64,000 nucleotides of DNA, from the NCBI RefSeq assembly GCF_035046485.1, contig NC_085136.1, positions 325,404,175 to 325,468,174 of the forward strand, read 5' to 3'. Under the pieces are notes generated by a model. The model was given only the letters and a program-made list of their open reading frames with translations. It searched no databases and had not been told where the DNA came from. This DNA comes from Aedes albopictus. Lineage: Eukaryota > Arthropoda > Insecta > Diptera > Culicidae. The translations under genes and the position numbers were made by a program. This document shows positions 45,701 through 55,150 of the stretch, one piece after another; positions within the stretch are counted from its first letter, which is position 1, and each line of letters begins with the position of its first letter.

Positions 45701-48700
45701 GAAACCCTGAGGACTCTCTGGAGAAATTTTTGGATGAATGCCTGGAGCATATTCTGGAATAAATCTTGAAGGAATCCCTGGATGAACTCCTAGAGGATTC
45801 CCTAGAGGAAATCTGGGAGGAATCCCTGGAGAAGAAACATCTTGAGGAATTTCTGGAGGAATCCTTAGAAAAATTTCTGAAGAAATTCTTGGAAGAACTC
45901 CTGAAGGACTTTTTGAGCAAATCACTGGAGGAGTCCCCGAAGCAATTTTGGAGGAACCTCAGGAGCAATACCTGGCCGGATTTCTGGACAAATTCCTGGC
46001 AGAATCCTAGGGTGAACTCCTGAAGAAATTCCTAGAGGTATGCTTGCAGAAATTCCTGATTCCCTGGAGTAATGTTTAGAGGAATTCTGGGAGGAATCCC
46101 TGCAAAAATTTCTGAAGAAATTCCTAGAGGAATTCCCCAAAAACTATTTCTGGAGGAATTCTTGGAGGAATTTCTGGAGGAATCTCTGGAAAAATTCTAA
46201 GAGGAATCGCTGGAAAATTTTCTGTAAACAATTCCTTAATGAGTTTCCAGACCGATTCCTGCATGAAATATCAGGAAGAATTTCTGAAGGAAGGAATTTC
46301 TGGATCAATTCCTGGAAGAATTCCTGGATAATCCCTGGAGAAATTCTTGGTAGAATTCCCAGAGGAGCCCCTGGAGAAATGCCGGCATGAAATCCTGAAA
46401 GAATGTCTGAAGGAATGCCTGGAATATTTCCTGGATAAATTCCGGGGCCATTTCTGAAGGAATCCCTGGAGAATTTCCGGGAGGATTCCTGAACAAATCC
46501 TTGAAGGAATTTCTAGAAGAATTTCAGATGGAATTTATGCACGAATTGCTGGAGAAATTCTCGGAATAATTCGTGGATAACCTCCGGGAGGAATTTCTGG
46601 GCAAATTTCTGAAGGAATTCCTAGAGGATTTTTTGGAGCAATTTCTGGAGAAATTGCAGTAGGTATTGTGGAGGTTTTCCTAGAGGTATACCGGAAGGCT
46701 AAGAGCAATCCCAAGACGAATTCCTGAAGGTATGCCTAGAGGAATCCCTGGAGAAATTCCTGGAGACATGCCTGTAGGAATTCCTAAACAAATCTCTAAA
46801 GAAATTCCTTAAGAAATCTATAGAAGAATTCCTGGAGGAATCCCTGCATGCGTTCCATGGTGAATCCTTGGAGTAATCCTTAGAGAAGTCCCTGGAAAAG
46901 TTCCTGAAGATTTTCGTTGAAGAACTACTGGAGCACTTTCAGGAGGAATTCCTTGAGGCATCTCAAGAGGAATACCTGTAGGAATCTTTAGAAAAAATCA
47001 TTGAGGAATCTTTAGAGAAATTGCTAGAGGAATTCCTGGAATTCCCAGAGAAATCGGGAGGAATTTATGGAGGAATCCCAGGAAGAATTCCTGAAGAAAT
47101 CCAAAGATCAATTCCTTAAGGAATTCTAAGAGGAGTTTCGGAAGAAATCCCATGAGGAAGTACTGAAGAAATCACTGAAATTCCATAGGAAATCCTGAAG
47201 CAATCCTAAAAAGAGTACGCAGTGGAATTTTTGGAGCAATCCCTGGAGAAGTTCCTGAAGAAACCGCAGGAGGAAGCTTGAAAGCAAGAGGGAATATCTA
47301 AACAGGAAGGAATCCCAAAGTGAGTTCTCGGAGGCATTTTTTAAAATAATCCTGAAAGTTGTTCCCGAAAGAAGCACAGATAGAATTCCCAGGTGAATCC
47401 CTGGAGGAACCTTGGAGAAATTGAAGAAGAAACCCCATGATGAATCCCAGAAGCAATCCCTTGCGGAATTCCTTAGGGAATCTCACGAGAGCATTCTAAG
47501 CGAATTCCTGGAAGAATTTATGTACGGAACCCTAGATAAATATTTGAAGAAATCCATATCTGCAGTAACTTCTGGATGAATTATTGAAGGAATACTTGGA
47601 TTTAAAAAAAAATCCTGGATTAATTTTTGAATAACCTCTAGCAAATTTTTCTGAAAGAATTTGTGGAAGACATTCCTGCAGAAATACTTCGAATTATTCC
47701 AAATGGAATTATTGGAGCAGTCTCCTTTACCTTTCGACTTTCGACTGTGTCGAAAATTGATATAAAATGAAAATTTTATATTTTTGAATCGAAAGAAAAA
47801 TCGAATGTAAAAAGTCGATTCGGTTCATCTTTCTCCGTCACACATCGTTCTCCTGCACACCACCGAAGATCGTCCTTAGCACGCGTCGCTCGAAAACTCC
47901 GAGTGCTTGCAGGTCCTCCTCGAGCATGGTCCATGTCTCGTGCCCGTAGAGGATCACCGGTCTTATCAGCGTTTTGTACATGATGCATTTGGTGCGTGGG
48001 TGAATCTTTTTCGACCGCAGTTTCTTCTGGAGCCCGTAGTAGGCCTGATGCGCCTCCGAATTTCACGGCTCACGTTGTTGTCAGCCGTTAGTAAGGATCC
48101 AAGGTAGACGAATTCCTCCACCACCTCGAAAGTATCCCCGTCTATCGTAACATTACAACCCAGACGGATCCGGTCGTGTTCGGTTCCGCCTACCAGCATG
48201 TACTTTGTTTTTGAGGCATTCACCACCAGTCCGACCTTTGCTGCTTCGCGGTTCAGGTGGGTGTACAGCTCTGCCACCGTTCCAAATGTTCTGGCAATAA
48301 TGTCCATGTCGTCCGCAAAGCACACAAATTGTCTGGATTTTGTGGAAATCGTTCCCCGGTTGTTGAGCCCGGCTCGTCGCATCACACCTTCCAGAGCGAT
48401 GTTGAAGAGTAGCCATGAGAGTCCATCACCTTGTCGCAGTCCCCGGCGAGATTCGAATGAACTGGATAGTTCACCCGAAACCCTTACGCAGTTTTGCACA
48501 CATCGTTGCTTTGATCAGTCTAGTCAGCTTTCCAGGAAAGCCGTTTTCGTCCATGATTCTCCATAGCTCCATAGCGGTTGATACTGTCGTATGCCGCTTT
48601 GAAGTCGATGAACAGGTGATGCGTTGGGACCTGGTACTCAAGGCATTTCTGGAGGATTTGCCGTACGGTAAAGATCTGGTCCGTTGTCGACCGGCCGTCG

Positions 48701-51700
48701 ATGAAGCCGGCTTGATAACTTCCCACTAACTCATTCGTTTTAAGTGACAGATGACGGAATGGGATCTGGGATAGCACTTTGTAGGCAGCATTGAAAATAG
48801 TGATCGCCCTGAAGTTCTCACATTCCAAATGATCGCCTTTCTTGTGAATGGGGTAGATTACTCCTTCCTTCCACTCCTCCGGTAGCTGTTCGATTTCCCA
48901 GATCCTGACTATCAGCCGATGCAGACAGGTGGCCAACTTTTCTGGGCCCATCTTGATGAGTTCAGCTGCGATACCATCCTTACCAGCTGCTTTGTTGGTT
49001 TTGAGCTGGTGTATGGCATCCTTAACTTCCCTCAGCGTGGGAGTTGGTTCATTTCCGTCCTCCGCTGCACTGGCGTCGTCGTTTCCTCCGGTGCCGTGGG
49101 CTCCCGTGCCTACGTTCTCCACGCCGTTCAGGCGCTGATCGAAGTGCTGCTTCCACCTTTTGATCATCTCACGTCCGTCCGTCAAGAGGCCTCCGTCTTT
49201 ATCCCTGCATATTTCGGCACGAAGCCGTTGCGGGATGCGTTGAGCTTCTGATAGAACTTCCGTGTTTCTTGGGAACGGCACAGCAGTTCCATTTCTTCAC
49301 ACTCCGCTTCTTCCAGGCTGCGCTTTTTATCCTGAAAGAGGCGGGTCTGCTGTTTCCGCTTCTGTTTGTAACGTTCCACGTTCTGTCGGGTCCCTTGCTG
49401 CAGCATTACCGCCCTCGCTGCGTTCTTCTCCTCTAAAACCGTTCTGCACTCTTCGCCGAACCATTCGTTCCGTCGATTCCGTTCCACGTATCCGATGGTG
49501 CTCTCTGCTGCGTCGTTGATGGCTGCTTTCACTGTACTCCAGCAGTCCTCTAGAGGGGCCTCATCGAGCTCGCCCTCGTCTGGCAACATGGCCTCGAGGT
49601 TCTGCGCGTATGCTGATGCGACATCCGGTTGCTTCAGTTGCTCTAGGTTGTACCGTGGCGGTCGCCGGTACCGTACATTGTAATTTTGTTATTCGCTAAT
49701 TTCACTGCACTTAGTCGGAAATGTTAATCGCCGACATGATTGATTATCCATAACTACTCATGGATAAGGACTGGTGTTGGTACGAACAGAAAGTTACACC
49801 AAAAGTGGTTTAAATAGAAAGATGTCAAGACATTTTTTCATGAAATTCCGCGACATTTTCCATCCCTGGTTGTGAAGGATCGAATTTCAGAACAGAAAAT
49901 TCCCTATGAAATGTATGTTTCATATTCATTTGGAAGACTATAGCCAATGCAGTCAAATACGTATGCATGTTGGCACTTCTAATGTAGATAATTAGTTTGC
50001 TTTCCTTCTATTTCTTCTTCTTGGCTGAACGTCCCCAATGGGTTAAAGCTTGGGTTAAAGCCTGCTTCTTAGCTTACTATTCTCAGTTATCAACTGAGAG
50101 CTTCCTCTGTCCATGACCATTATGAATTTGTAATGCTCAAGTCAAGGAAATTTCTATTACAAAAAGTTCCTGGGCCGACCGGGAATCGAACCTCACCCAC
50201 AGCATGGTCATGCTGAATACCCACGCCCACGCCCTTTTAGCTGTGGCTATAGGAGCCCTACCGTTAACGTACCCAAGTATCCATGAAGCATTTGAATAAG
50301 CCTTACAGCAGACCGTTTTCAGCATTTGAAACATCTTCGAATGAGTGTAATCAATTTTGTACTTTTTAATTTCACCCTATGTTGCTTATCCTTTGACAGA
50401 TTCGCGAACTTCGAATACCACTTGTAATCTTCCTCAGTGTCAGTTAGTGGATAACTCGGTACAAGACCTACATAAGCAGTTCAAATAATTTTACTTGTCT
50501 CAACGAGATGAAGCAAAACAGCCCATTCTGATTTTTTCCTTCATTGAACGTTAATATTCTGATATAAACTGTAAGCAATTATCTTCACTTAGATTTGGAA
50601 GCGACCACATATGTAAGAAGGGATCGGTATGCAGAGTTAAAGATCATAGTATAAAATTGTGTCATATACTACCCGAACAAAGTCTGATAGCAAGTTGAAA
50701 ACTAATTTTGATGTTATGATATTTCAAATTATGATGACTGAGGTTGTTGTCGTTTTGGTCGTTTTAACGGTTATTATGTTTCCAGTTCAAAACCGAATTA
50801 GCGACATTTTTTCTTCTACTTCCGCTGCTTTTGCCTTGCGTTAAACACAATGTCGGAAGTGGGGCGTTGTATTGTACACCTGGTACTCCATACAGCGCCC
50901 CACTTCCGACACAGTGTTTAACGCAAGGCAAAAGCAGCGGAAGTAAAAGAAAAAATGTCGCTAATTCGGTTTTAAACTGGAAACATAATAAAACATCAAA
51001 AGTGAGAGCAGAAAAATGTCCCTGTGGCAGCAAATTGAAAACAATTCCTGCTCTCGATAATAGTAAATTGAAAACTGTTTTTGTTATTAGTGCAAGAAAA
51101 ATGAAAACCCGTAGAGTTTTTCGGTTTAATGCAATATTATAATTGCATCATTGATATATCCTTAGAATTACTCTACATAGTTTACCAGAAGATTTAAAAC
51201 TATTCCAACACTAAATATTTACAATAATTTCAAATGACAGCAAATCGAAAACTAAATATGAAATCAAATATTGTACAGATAAACTGATATCAAAATGTGA
51301 TATCAATTTGTTCTCTCTCTCTCTTCTCTCTCTCTCTCTCTCTTCTTGGCGTAACGTCCTCATTGGGACAAAGCCTGCTTCTCAGCTTAGTGTTCTATGA
51401 GCACTTCCACAGTTATTAACTGAGAGCTTCCTCTGCCAATGACCATTTTGCATGCGTATATCGTGTGGCAGGCACGAAGATACTCTATGCCAGGGCTGCC
51501 CAACGTACGGCCCGCGGGCCGGATCCGGCCCACGAGGACATTTCGTGCGGCCCGCGGCACGAATGAAGAAAAATGATATAATTTGGCCTTTTAAATAATA
51601 TTTTTGAGTACTTTTTTTCGTTTCCAAGTGAAATTTGAAGAAAAATAAATAATTTTATATTTTAGTGCATATTTTAAAATGTATATCTACTTGATTTAAT

Positions 51701-54700
51701 TTACAGATTGCGAGGAATCATCAGATTATGGCAATGTGAAAGCACTTGTAAACTTTTGAGAAACTTTGACATTGTAAAACAACTTAACAAAATAAAAAAC
51801 AGCAAACGAATCTGAATTCTACGAGAATTTGAAGATTCTATTTTTGTCGTAAGATACAACATAGAAACATTGATTAATAGGAACCAGCCTGAGATCCTGC
51901 TTTATGAATGCCATTGTACAGTATGCGGCAGGAAAAAATGCGAAAGTGTTTTTCAACTTCAAACCTCATTTTCGTCCATTTGACATTAACCAATCTATGT
52001 TTCAACGTTCCATGATCTATAATAGGCTAGTTTTCTGAAAAGTTAATTAAAAAATTTCCCATTTTGGTCACTAACCTTTACAGGGCGGCGCCTGAAGATG
52101 AAGACAACCAGAATTTTCAAACCGCAGAAAATCGCACAGGTCGCTAAATTTCGCATCTGATAAAACAAAATTTTTGATTTTCTCTACAATACCATCAAAT
52201 ATATGTACTTATTTCATCTGGTATGTGAAACTACATGGCTCTGGATCAGTGTGGTCTGGTTGTTCATCGAATTTGAGCTAATTTTGTTACTGTTATAGTC
52301 ATTTTGTTTAATGGCCATTGGGCGCGCAGTTTATTGATATCCGCTAATTAGGCCTACATTATTACATGTTAAACATCAAATGTGTTTATTTTTATTTTTC
52401 AGTGCTAGAATATAGACATTGACTGATACACTGTCATGCAAAAATAGTCATATATATCCCATATTTAGCGTGTAATAGTGCCTTGAACTTTTCGCATTTT
52501 TTCCTGCCGCACCCTGTATCTTTCTTAAGCCAAGTAAGATGTAGGGGTCAATATGACCCAGCCAGACATGCAAGACATGCTCTACGCCAGCGTGGTGCGC
52601 CCATGCTAGGATGGTTTATACTATTTACTAAAACCTACTGCAAAATTCTTCAAAAAATCTTATGTATGCAGTAAGCACAGAAATTTCATAAGAAACTGAA
52701 AATTTTTTAAACAATAGTTCAGAAGATCAGAGAAGTTTTTGAAAAAAGTGTTTCATAGTCGAATTTCAATTATTGGCCCGTCAACTGGTATGGAGTGTTG
52801 GCTGTGGCCCGCGGCCGTAAAAGGTTGGGCAGGCCTGCTCTATGCCCAAGGAAGTCAAGGAAATTTCCTTTACGAAAAGATCCTGGACCGACCGGGAATC
52901 GAACCCGTCACCCTCAGCATGGTCATGCTGAATACCCGTGCGTATACCGCCTCGGCTATATGGGCCCTTATCAATTTGTTGGTGAATACAAATTATGTTT
53001 TCGATTTGCTGTAATTTTGTTGTTGGATTTTGTTCGGGTAGCTATGACTATCTACGTGGCACTAAGAATAATCCAAAATGGACAAATCGCTATATTATGT
53101 TCCTTTTTATGTGTAGGATTAAGGGTAGTGCGAAATATCTTGTTGGCTCCCTGTTGTCTGAAATCGGCATGGTCGGATCAAAACAACCCGATGACGCTAT
53201 CTTTGAAATCGGCAATGACGCCGAATTCGTCAATTAAACCGATACAACGTCACCGTGTTCGACATGCACTCTGCACATTACCTTGAATGTGTCTGCTGTG
53301 TCTGTCTCTCTGTCAAGACGAATGACTTGTAAAGCGTGGGCTGTGTTTTTCAGTTTCCTATCAGGCGTATGATTCCAATATGTTTTCATTAATATTTTGT
53401 TCCTGAAAATTCCTGTTTCATAAGATTTCTTACGGTGTTTTATTGATTCAACTTATTTGTTGTGCATCTAATTCATTCTTCTGGTGCTACATGTGAAATG
53501 GAATGGCCTTAGATTAGTATTCTATGTATGAGCAGGACAGAACTTAGAGTTTTGTTTTTGCCAATTGTTAACCCTTATGTGGCCGACAGGGTACCCGGGT
53601 ACCCAGCGCCTATTTAAAAAGCACGGTGTAGAAAAAAGCAAAAAGTTTGTCGGACACATAACGGTTAAGCTTTGCATTCGTATCAGTGCTGAAAAATTCA
53701 TTTCGTCGTATCTGAATTCAATCACCTACAGCTTATTTTAGAAGCTGAACCTGAGAATATGGTGTATGAAAAACTTATGCGGCTAGACCAGTTCTGCAAG
53801 AAAGTCACGGAAAAACCGTTATTTTTCGAAAATTTAAGGTAAATGTCACGGACTACCTTCGAAAAATGCCAATGATATTCACGGTGAATATCATTTGGCA
53901 TTTTTGAAAGGTAGTCCGTGACATTTACCTTAAATATTCGAAAAATAGCGGTTTTTCCGTGACTTTCTTGCAGAACTGGTCTAGCCCCACAAGTTTTTCA
54001 TATACCATATTCTTAGGTTCAGCTTCTAAAATGAGCTGTAGGTGGTTGAATCCAGATATGACAAAATGAAATTTTCAGCACTGATTCGTATAGAAGTCAA
54101 AAATGATCCTCGACCTCACCAGGATACGTACCCAGTCACCCTTAGCTTGGTCTTGCTGTGTGGCTGTACGTTTAACGCGTTCGCTGTATATATGCCCCAT
54201 TATACAGCCGACCGTGAACCTGTTAATGTTCATCAAATATATATGCCCTTTATCTACACATCACAATATTGTGTGTTGCCTACGATGTCGTGTGTAAAGT
54301 CGATTTCAGTAGTAGATGCCGTAGATGTCTGCATCTTTATTGAACTAGCTTTGCATCTGCACATGTTTCAGTTGAACTGCAACACTGGTAGAATCGAGAG
54401 AACATTCTCTTTTTACATCAACATGTTCAAGAAAATTGCTCTAAACTTGTCGTATTAATGTTTACAACTCAACCATTAATTCTGCATCTTATGACAAACA
54501 AAGACGTGATTGATTTACGATCTCTACTGAACGATAAAACTTCCAGTTCTGCTTATCGTTAATACCCAATCAATCATTGTTTTTTCTTCTGCGAATCTTT
54601 TCTGTGCGGTTCGTGCGGTTATTGCCAAATGGTTTATTTGAATGTTGATCAATACATTGGTTGTATGTTAACATTCTCTTCATTTTATCACAGTGGCAAA

Positions 54701-55018
54701 TTTTTGTCCGTTCTGCACTGAACACTTCCTTCACTGTCAAACGATTGTGTCAACGATTTCCTGTCTCGGATTTTCCAGCTTTCAACACCTTCCGAAAGGA
54801 TTCTATTCGTGGGTTTTCTCAGACCACAGCTCCGGTAGTTGATTCATTCCAAACTCCAGTCGAACCAGTTTGACAATTTTGCCAGAATATGGCACACCCA
54901 AGTGATTTGCATTTGGAACTTGTCTGCCCAGAAGAGCACTCAAACAATACTTACGTGCGTTAATTTCGGACGACGCATAAAGCGCTAACGACACTATTAT
55001 CAGCAAACTTGATGCCAT
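39701..55018 (-). CDS. CLIP-domain trypsin-like serine protease (CLIPB type)
   Basis: Four exons on the - strand: 55018-54955, 40980-40575, 40514-40327 and 40122-39701, total 1080 nt, 359 aa. Phases agree at every junction. Exon 1 is a signal peptide ([17 protein letters not shown]). Exon 2 opens with a CLIP domain: six cysteines in [18 protein letters not shown] and VCC. An activation site DER-ISNG precedes the protease domain, so cleavage after Arg by another trypsin-like enzyme is expected. The triad is His in LTAAHC, Asp in SNDIGLIRL and Ser in SCRGDSGGP, with Asp before SCRGDS giving trypsin-like specificity. CLIPB enzymes act in haemolymph cascades leading to melanization or Toll activation (family knowledge); the exact substrate is unknown. 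Intron 1 is about 14 kb and full of transposons. Confidence 0.9.
40981..41560. other. Start of CLIPB intron 1, no recognised feature
   Basis: Unique-looking intronic sequence. A TATATAA-like word on the - strand near 41297 and a following short frame are not matched in phase to exon 2, so I do not call a promoter here. Confidence 0.35.
41628..41840 (-). mobile_element. Degenerate Feilai-like SINE
   Basis: It matches the body of the SINE at 14651 in reverse: TTGGCGTAGTGTCCC, TTAGTGTTCTATGA.CACTTCCAC, ATATCGTGTGGCAGGCACGA and CTATGCCCAAAGAAGTCAAGG. The tRNA-like head is lost or heavily mutated. Confidence 0.7.
41930..42330 (+). mobile_element. Possible Penelope-like element scrap
   Basis: In broken frames the + strand reads [19 protein letters not shown], then [13 protein letters not shown] and [19 protein letters not shown]. 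The GHNFDF..T.I pattern resembles the C-terminal GIY-YIG region of Penelope-like retroelements. Several stops intervene. Identification is weak. Confidence 0.35.
42490..43600. repeat. Degenerate TTCC-GGAATT-TCTCC array
   Basis: About 1.1 kb of loosely periodic text (TTTCTTCCGGAATTCCTCC, GGAGTTTTTCACGGG and similar, about 12-30 bp apart). It is the opposite orientation of the array at 45640-47730. No real coding frame. Confidence 0.8.
43886..44045 (-). mobile_element. tRNA-derived SINE, different family
   Basis: Read on the - strand: TGAGCCTCGTTGCCATGCGG as A-box region and GAGGGTTCGATTCCCGCTCC as B-box region, followed by a body without tRNA likeness. The preceding 43650-43720 has a TTTAT..A..GACTTTCAGCCC word shared with 41578-41600. 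Confidence 0.6.
44082..45023. mobile_element. MITE ending TGGGAACACTCACTTGC, with nested foldback
   Basis: The ends TGGGAACAC(TCACTTGCAAAG) and (CTTTGCAAGTGAG)TGTTCCCA are inverted, with pairing of about 45 bp including CTGTTTTCTCAG. A foldback element inserted within its first 9 bp, duplicating GGGAACAC. A second internal hairpin lies at about 44916-44958 (CTCCACGAGGTGA and TCACCTCGTGGAG). Confidence 0.8.
44091..44734. mobile_element. 644-bp foldback element with 8-bp target duplication
   Basis: Ends TAGGCCGTCCCTTATTTTGC and GCAAAATAAGGGACGGCCTA are perfect inverses. Arms of about 300 bp pair around 44420. GGGAACAC at 44083-44090 and 44735-44742 is the duplication. End motif and duplication size match the foldback at 22869-23785. 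Confidence 0.9.
45024..45130. repeat. Dispersed repeat, copy 2
   Basis: Aligns with 10-115 at the start of the window (GAGTAGTTTGGTTGGTCTGG, TTCCAATAAGGTCATAGATA). The following 45131-45440 holds nothing I recognise. Confidence 0.55.
45440..45540. repeat. Cluster of GAATCGAT/ATCGATTC words
   Basis: Within 100 bp there are repeated words CATCGATT, GAATCG, CGATTCACC, AATCGAATA, GAATCGATG and CATCGATTCGG in both orientations. Similar GAATCGAAAG and AAATCGAATG occur at 47790-47820 beyond the degenerate array. Function unknown. Confidence 0.45.
45640..47730. repeat. Degenerate GGAGGAATTCCTGGA array, about 2.1 kb
   Basis: Loosely periodic units of about 12-30 bp (GGAGGAATTCCTGGA, GAAATTCCTGGAGA, GAATCCCTGGAG) fill the interval. 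Small frames encode [14 protein letters not shown] strings and are not genes. The CTGGA-GGAAT orientation is opposite to 42490-43600. Such arrays are common in Aedes. Confidence 0.88.
47776..49684 (-). mobile_element. RTE-like LINE, 5' truncated, frameshifted
   Basis: On the - strand: linker (49589-49182) with [20 protein letters not shown] and [15 protein letters not shown] follows with [53 protein letters not shown] and [16 protein letters not shown]. After a frameshift near 48520 come [20 protein letters not shown] and [11 protein letters not shown] (FADD catalytic box) and [14 protein letters not shown]. The C-terminal tail reaches about 47780 with a frameshift near 48040. The endonuclease is missing. 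This is the best preserved RT of its family here. Confidence 0.85.
49690..50005. other. No recognised feature
   Basis: Intronic A-T rich sequence between a LINE and a SINE, with nothing I can name. Confidence 0.3.
50006..50260 (-). mobile_element. Degenerate Feilai-like SINE
   Basis: Reverse match to 14651-14930: TTAACTGAGAGCTTCCTCTG-type, CAAGGAAATTTC, GGCCGACCGGGAATCGAACC (B-box complement) and CAGCATGGTCATGCTGAATA. It has small duplications (GGGTTAAAGCTTGGGTTAAAG, CCCACGCCCACGCCC). Confidence 0.75.
50771..50990. repeat. 220-bp near-perfect hairpin
   Basis: TTATTATGTTTCCAGTT pairs with AACTGGAAACATAATAA at the base, and ACTTCCGCTGCTTTTGCCTT with AAGGCAAAAGCAGCGGAAGT. Arms are about 100 bp with a loop near GTATTGTACACCTGG. 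Few mismatches, so either recent or maintained by gene conversion. Confidence 0.9.
51491..52837. mobile_element. Non-autonomous hAT element, 1347 bp
   Basis: Begins CAGGGCTGCCCAACGTACGG and ends TTGGGCAGGCCTG, with GGCCCGCGGCC words just inside both ends. CTCTATGC is duplicated at 51483-51490 and 52838-52845 (8 bp, perfect). The CAGG...CCTG ends with GGCCCGCGGGCC are typical of Charlie/Tip100-like hAT elements. No transposase frame is present. Confidence 0.92.
51919..52516. mobile_element. TA-flanked MITE inside the hAT element
   Basis: Ends CAGTATGCGGCAGGAAAAAA and TTTTTTCCTGCCGCACCCTG are inverted with few mismatches, and TA at 51917-51918 and 52517-52518 is the target duplication. Length 598 bp with a Tc1/mariner- or pogo-type structure, non-coding. 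Confidence 0.85.
53042..53571. other. No recognised feature
   Basis: Intronic spacer with no frame, inverted repeat or family match that I see. Confidence 0.3.
53572..53664. mobile_element. 93-bp piggyBac-like MITE with TTAA duplication
   Basis: TTAA at 53568-53571 and 53665-53668 flanks CCCTTATGTGGCCGACA and TGTCGGACACATAACGG, an inverted repeat with two mismatches. TTAA targets and CCY ends are the piggyBac signature. A GGGTACCCGGGTACCC palindrome lies near the left end. Confidence 0.85.
53684..54083. mobile_element. 400-bp hAT-like foldback
   Basis: Element ends are CAGTGCTGAAAA and TTTTCAGCACTG. The 8-bp duplication ATTCGTAT lies at 53676-53683 and 54084-54091. Arms pair over nearly their whole length (CAAGAAAGTCACGGAAAAAC with GTTTTTCCGTGACTTTCTTG) around 53885. 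Confidence 0.92.
54098..54260 (-). mobile_element. Decayed tRNA-derived SINE
   Basis: On the - strand AGCGAACGCGTTAAACGT resembles an A box and GACTGGGTACGTATCC a mutated B box, at the usual spacing. The body is not recognised. From 54261 to 54954 I see no further feature. Confidence 0.4.
54955..55018 (-). CDS. Signal-peptide exon 1 of the CLIPB gene
   Basis: The ATG at 55018-55016 opens 21 codons plus one base, ending at a consensus donor GTAAGTATTG. The peptide is hydrophobic with a cleavage-like end INA. The leftover C joins AA at the start of exon 2 (40980) to make Gln, so the mature protein would begin near QSPTC. An upstream in-frame ATG at 55048 would add a charged extension (RRK) and is less likely. 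Confidence 0.78.
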
Positions 55019-55150
55019 CTTGCGGCGCGCTACGACGATGGTTAACACTGTTGTTGATCACTGATCCGCTACCGATCGACGGGGGTACGCGTGAACCTGA
55101 CTCAGTACGAAACTGTTTAAAAACACGTCCTCTTTGGTTTGATCATTCGA
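55019..55150 (-). promoter_or_regulatory. Likely CLIPB promoter and 5' UTR
   Basis: An arthropod initiator-like TCAGTG occurs on the - strand at 55059-55064, about 40 bp before the ATG, and a TTTTTAAAC word lies further upstream near 55120. Both are weak evidence and the true start site is not known. Confidence 0.35.

Larger units (their letters stand above)
51313..52968 (-). mobile_element. Feilai-like SINE split by a hAT element
   Basis: The - strand SINE head (TAGCCGAGGCGGTA and GGGTTCGATTCCCGG complements) is at 52838-52968 and its body and (AG)n tail at 51313-51490. The 12-bp direct repeat TATCAATTTGTT at 51301-51312 and 52969-52980 is its target duplication. Removing 51491-52845 restores a continuous SINE. 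Confidence 0.92.
50669..53041. mobile_element. Outer inverted-repeat element of a nested stack
   Basis: CTACCCGAACAAA at 50669 and TTTGTTCGGGTAG ending at 53041 are a 13-bp inverted repeat. Subterminal words AGCAA.TTGAAAAC (50694, 51032, 51242) and their complement TTTTCGATTTGCT (52999) add support. Without the SINE insertion it is about 0.7 kb. A near-perfect hairpin occupies 50771-50990. No clear target duplication is visible. Confidence 0.55.

Noticed and set aside
42490..47730. Many small frames inside the degenerate arrays
   Set aside because: Their amino acid strings simply mirror the repeat unit.
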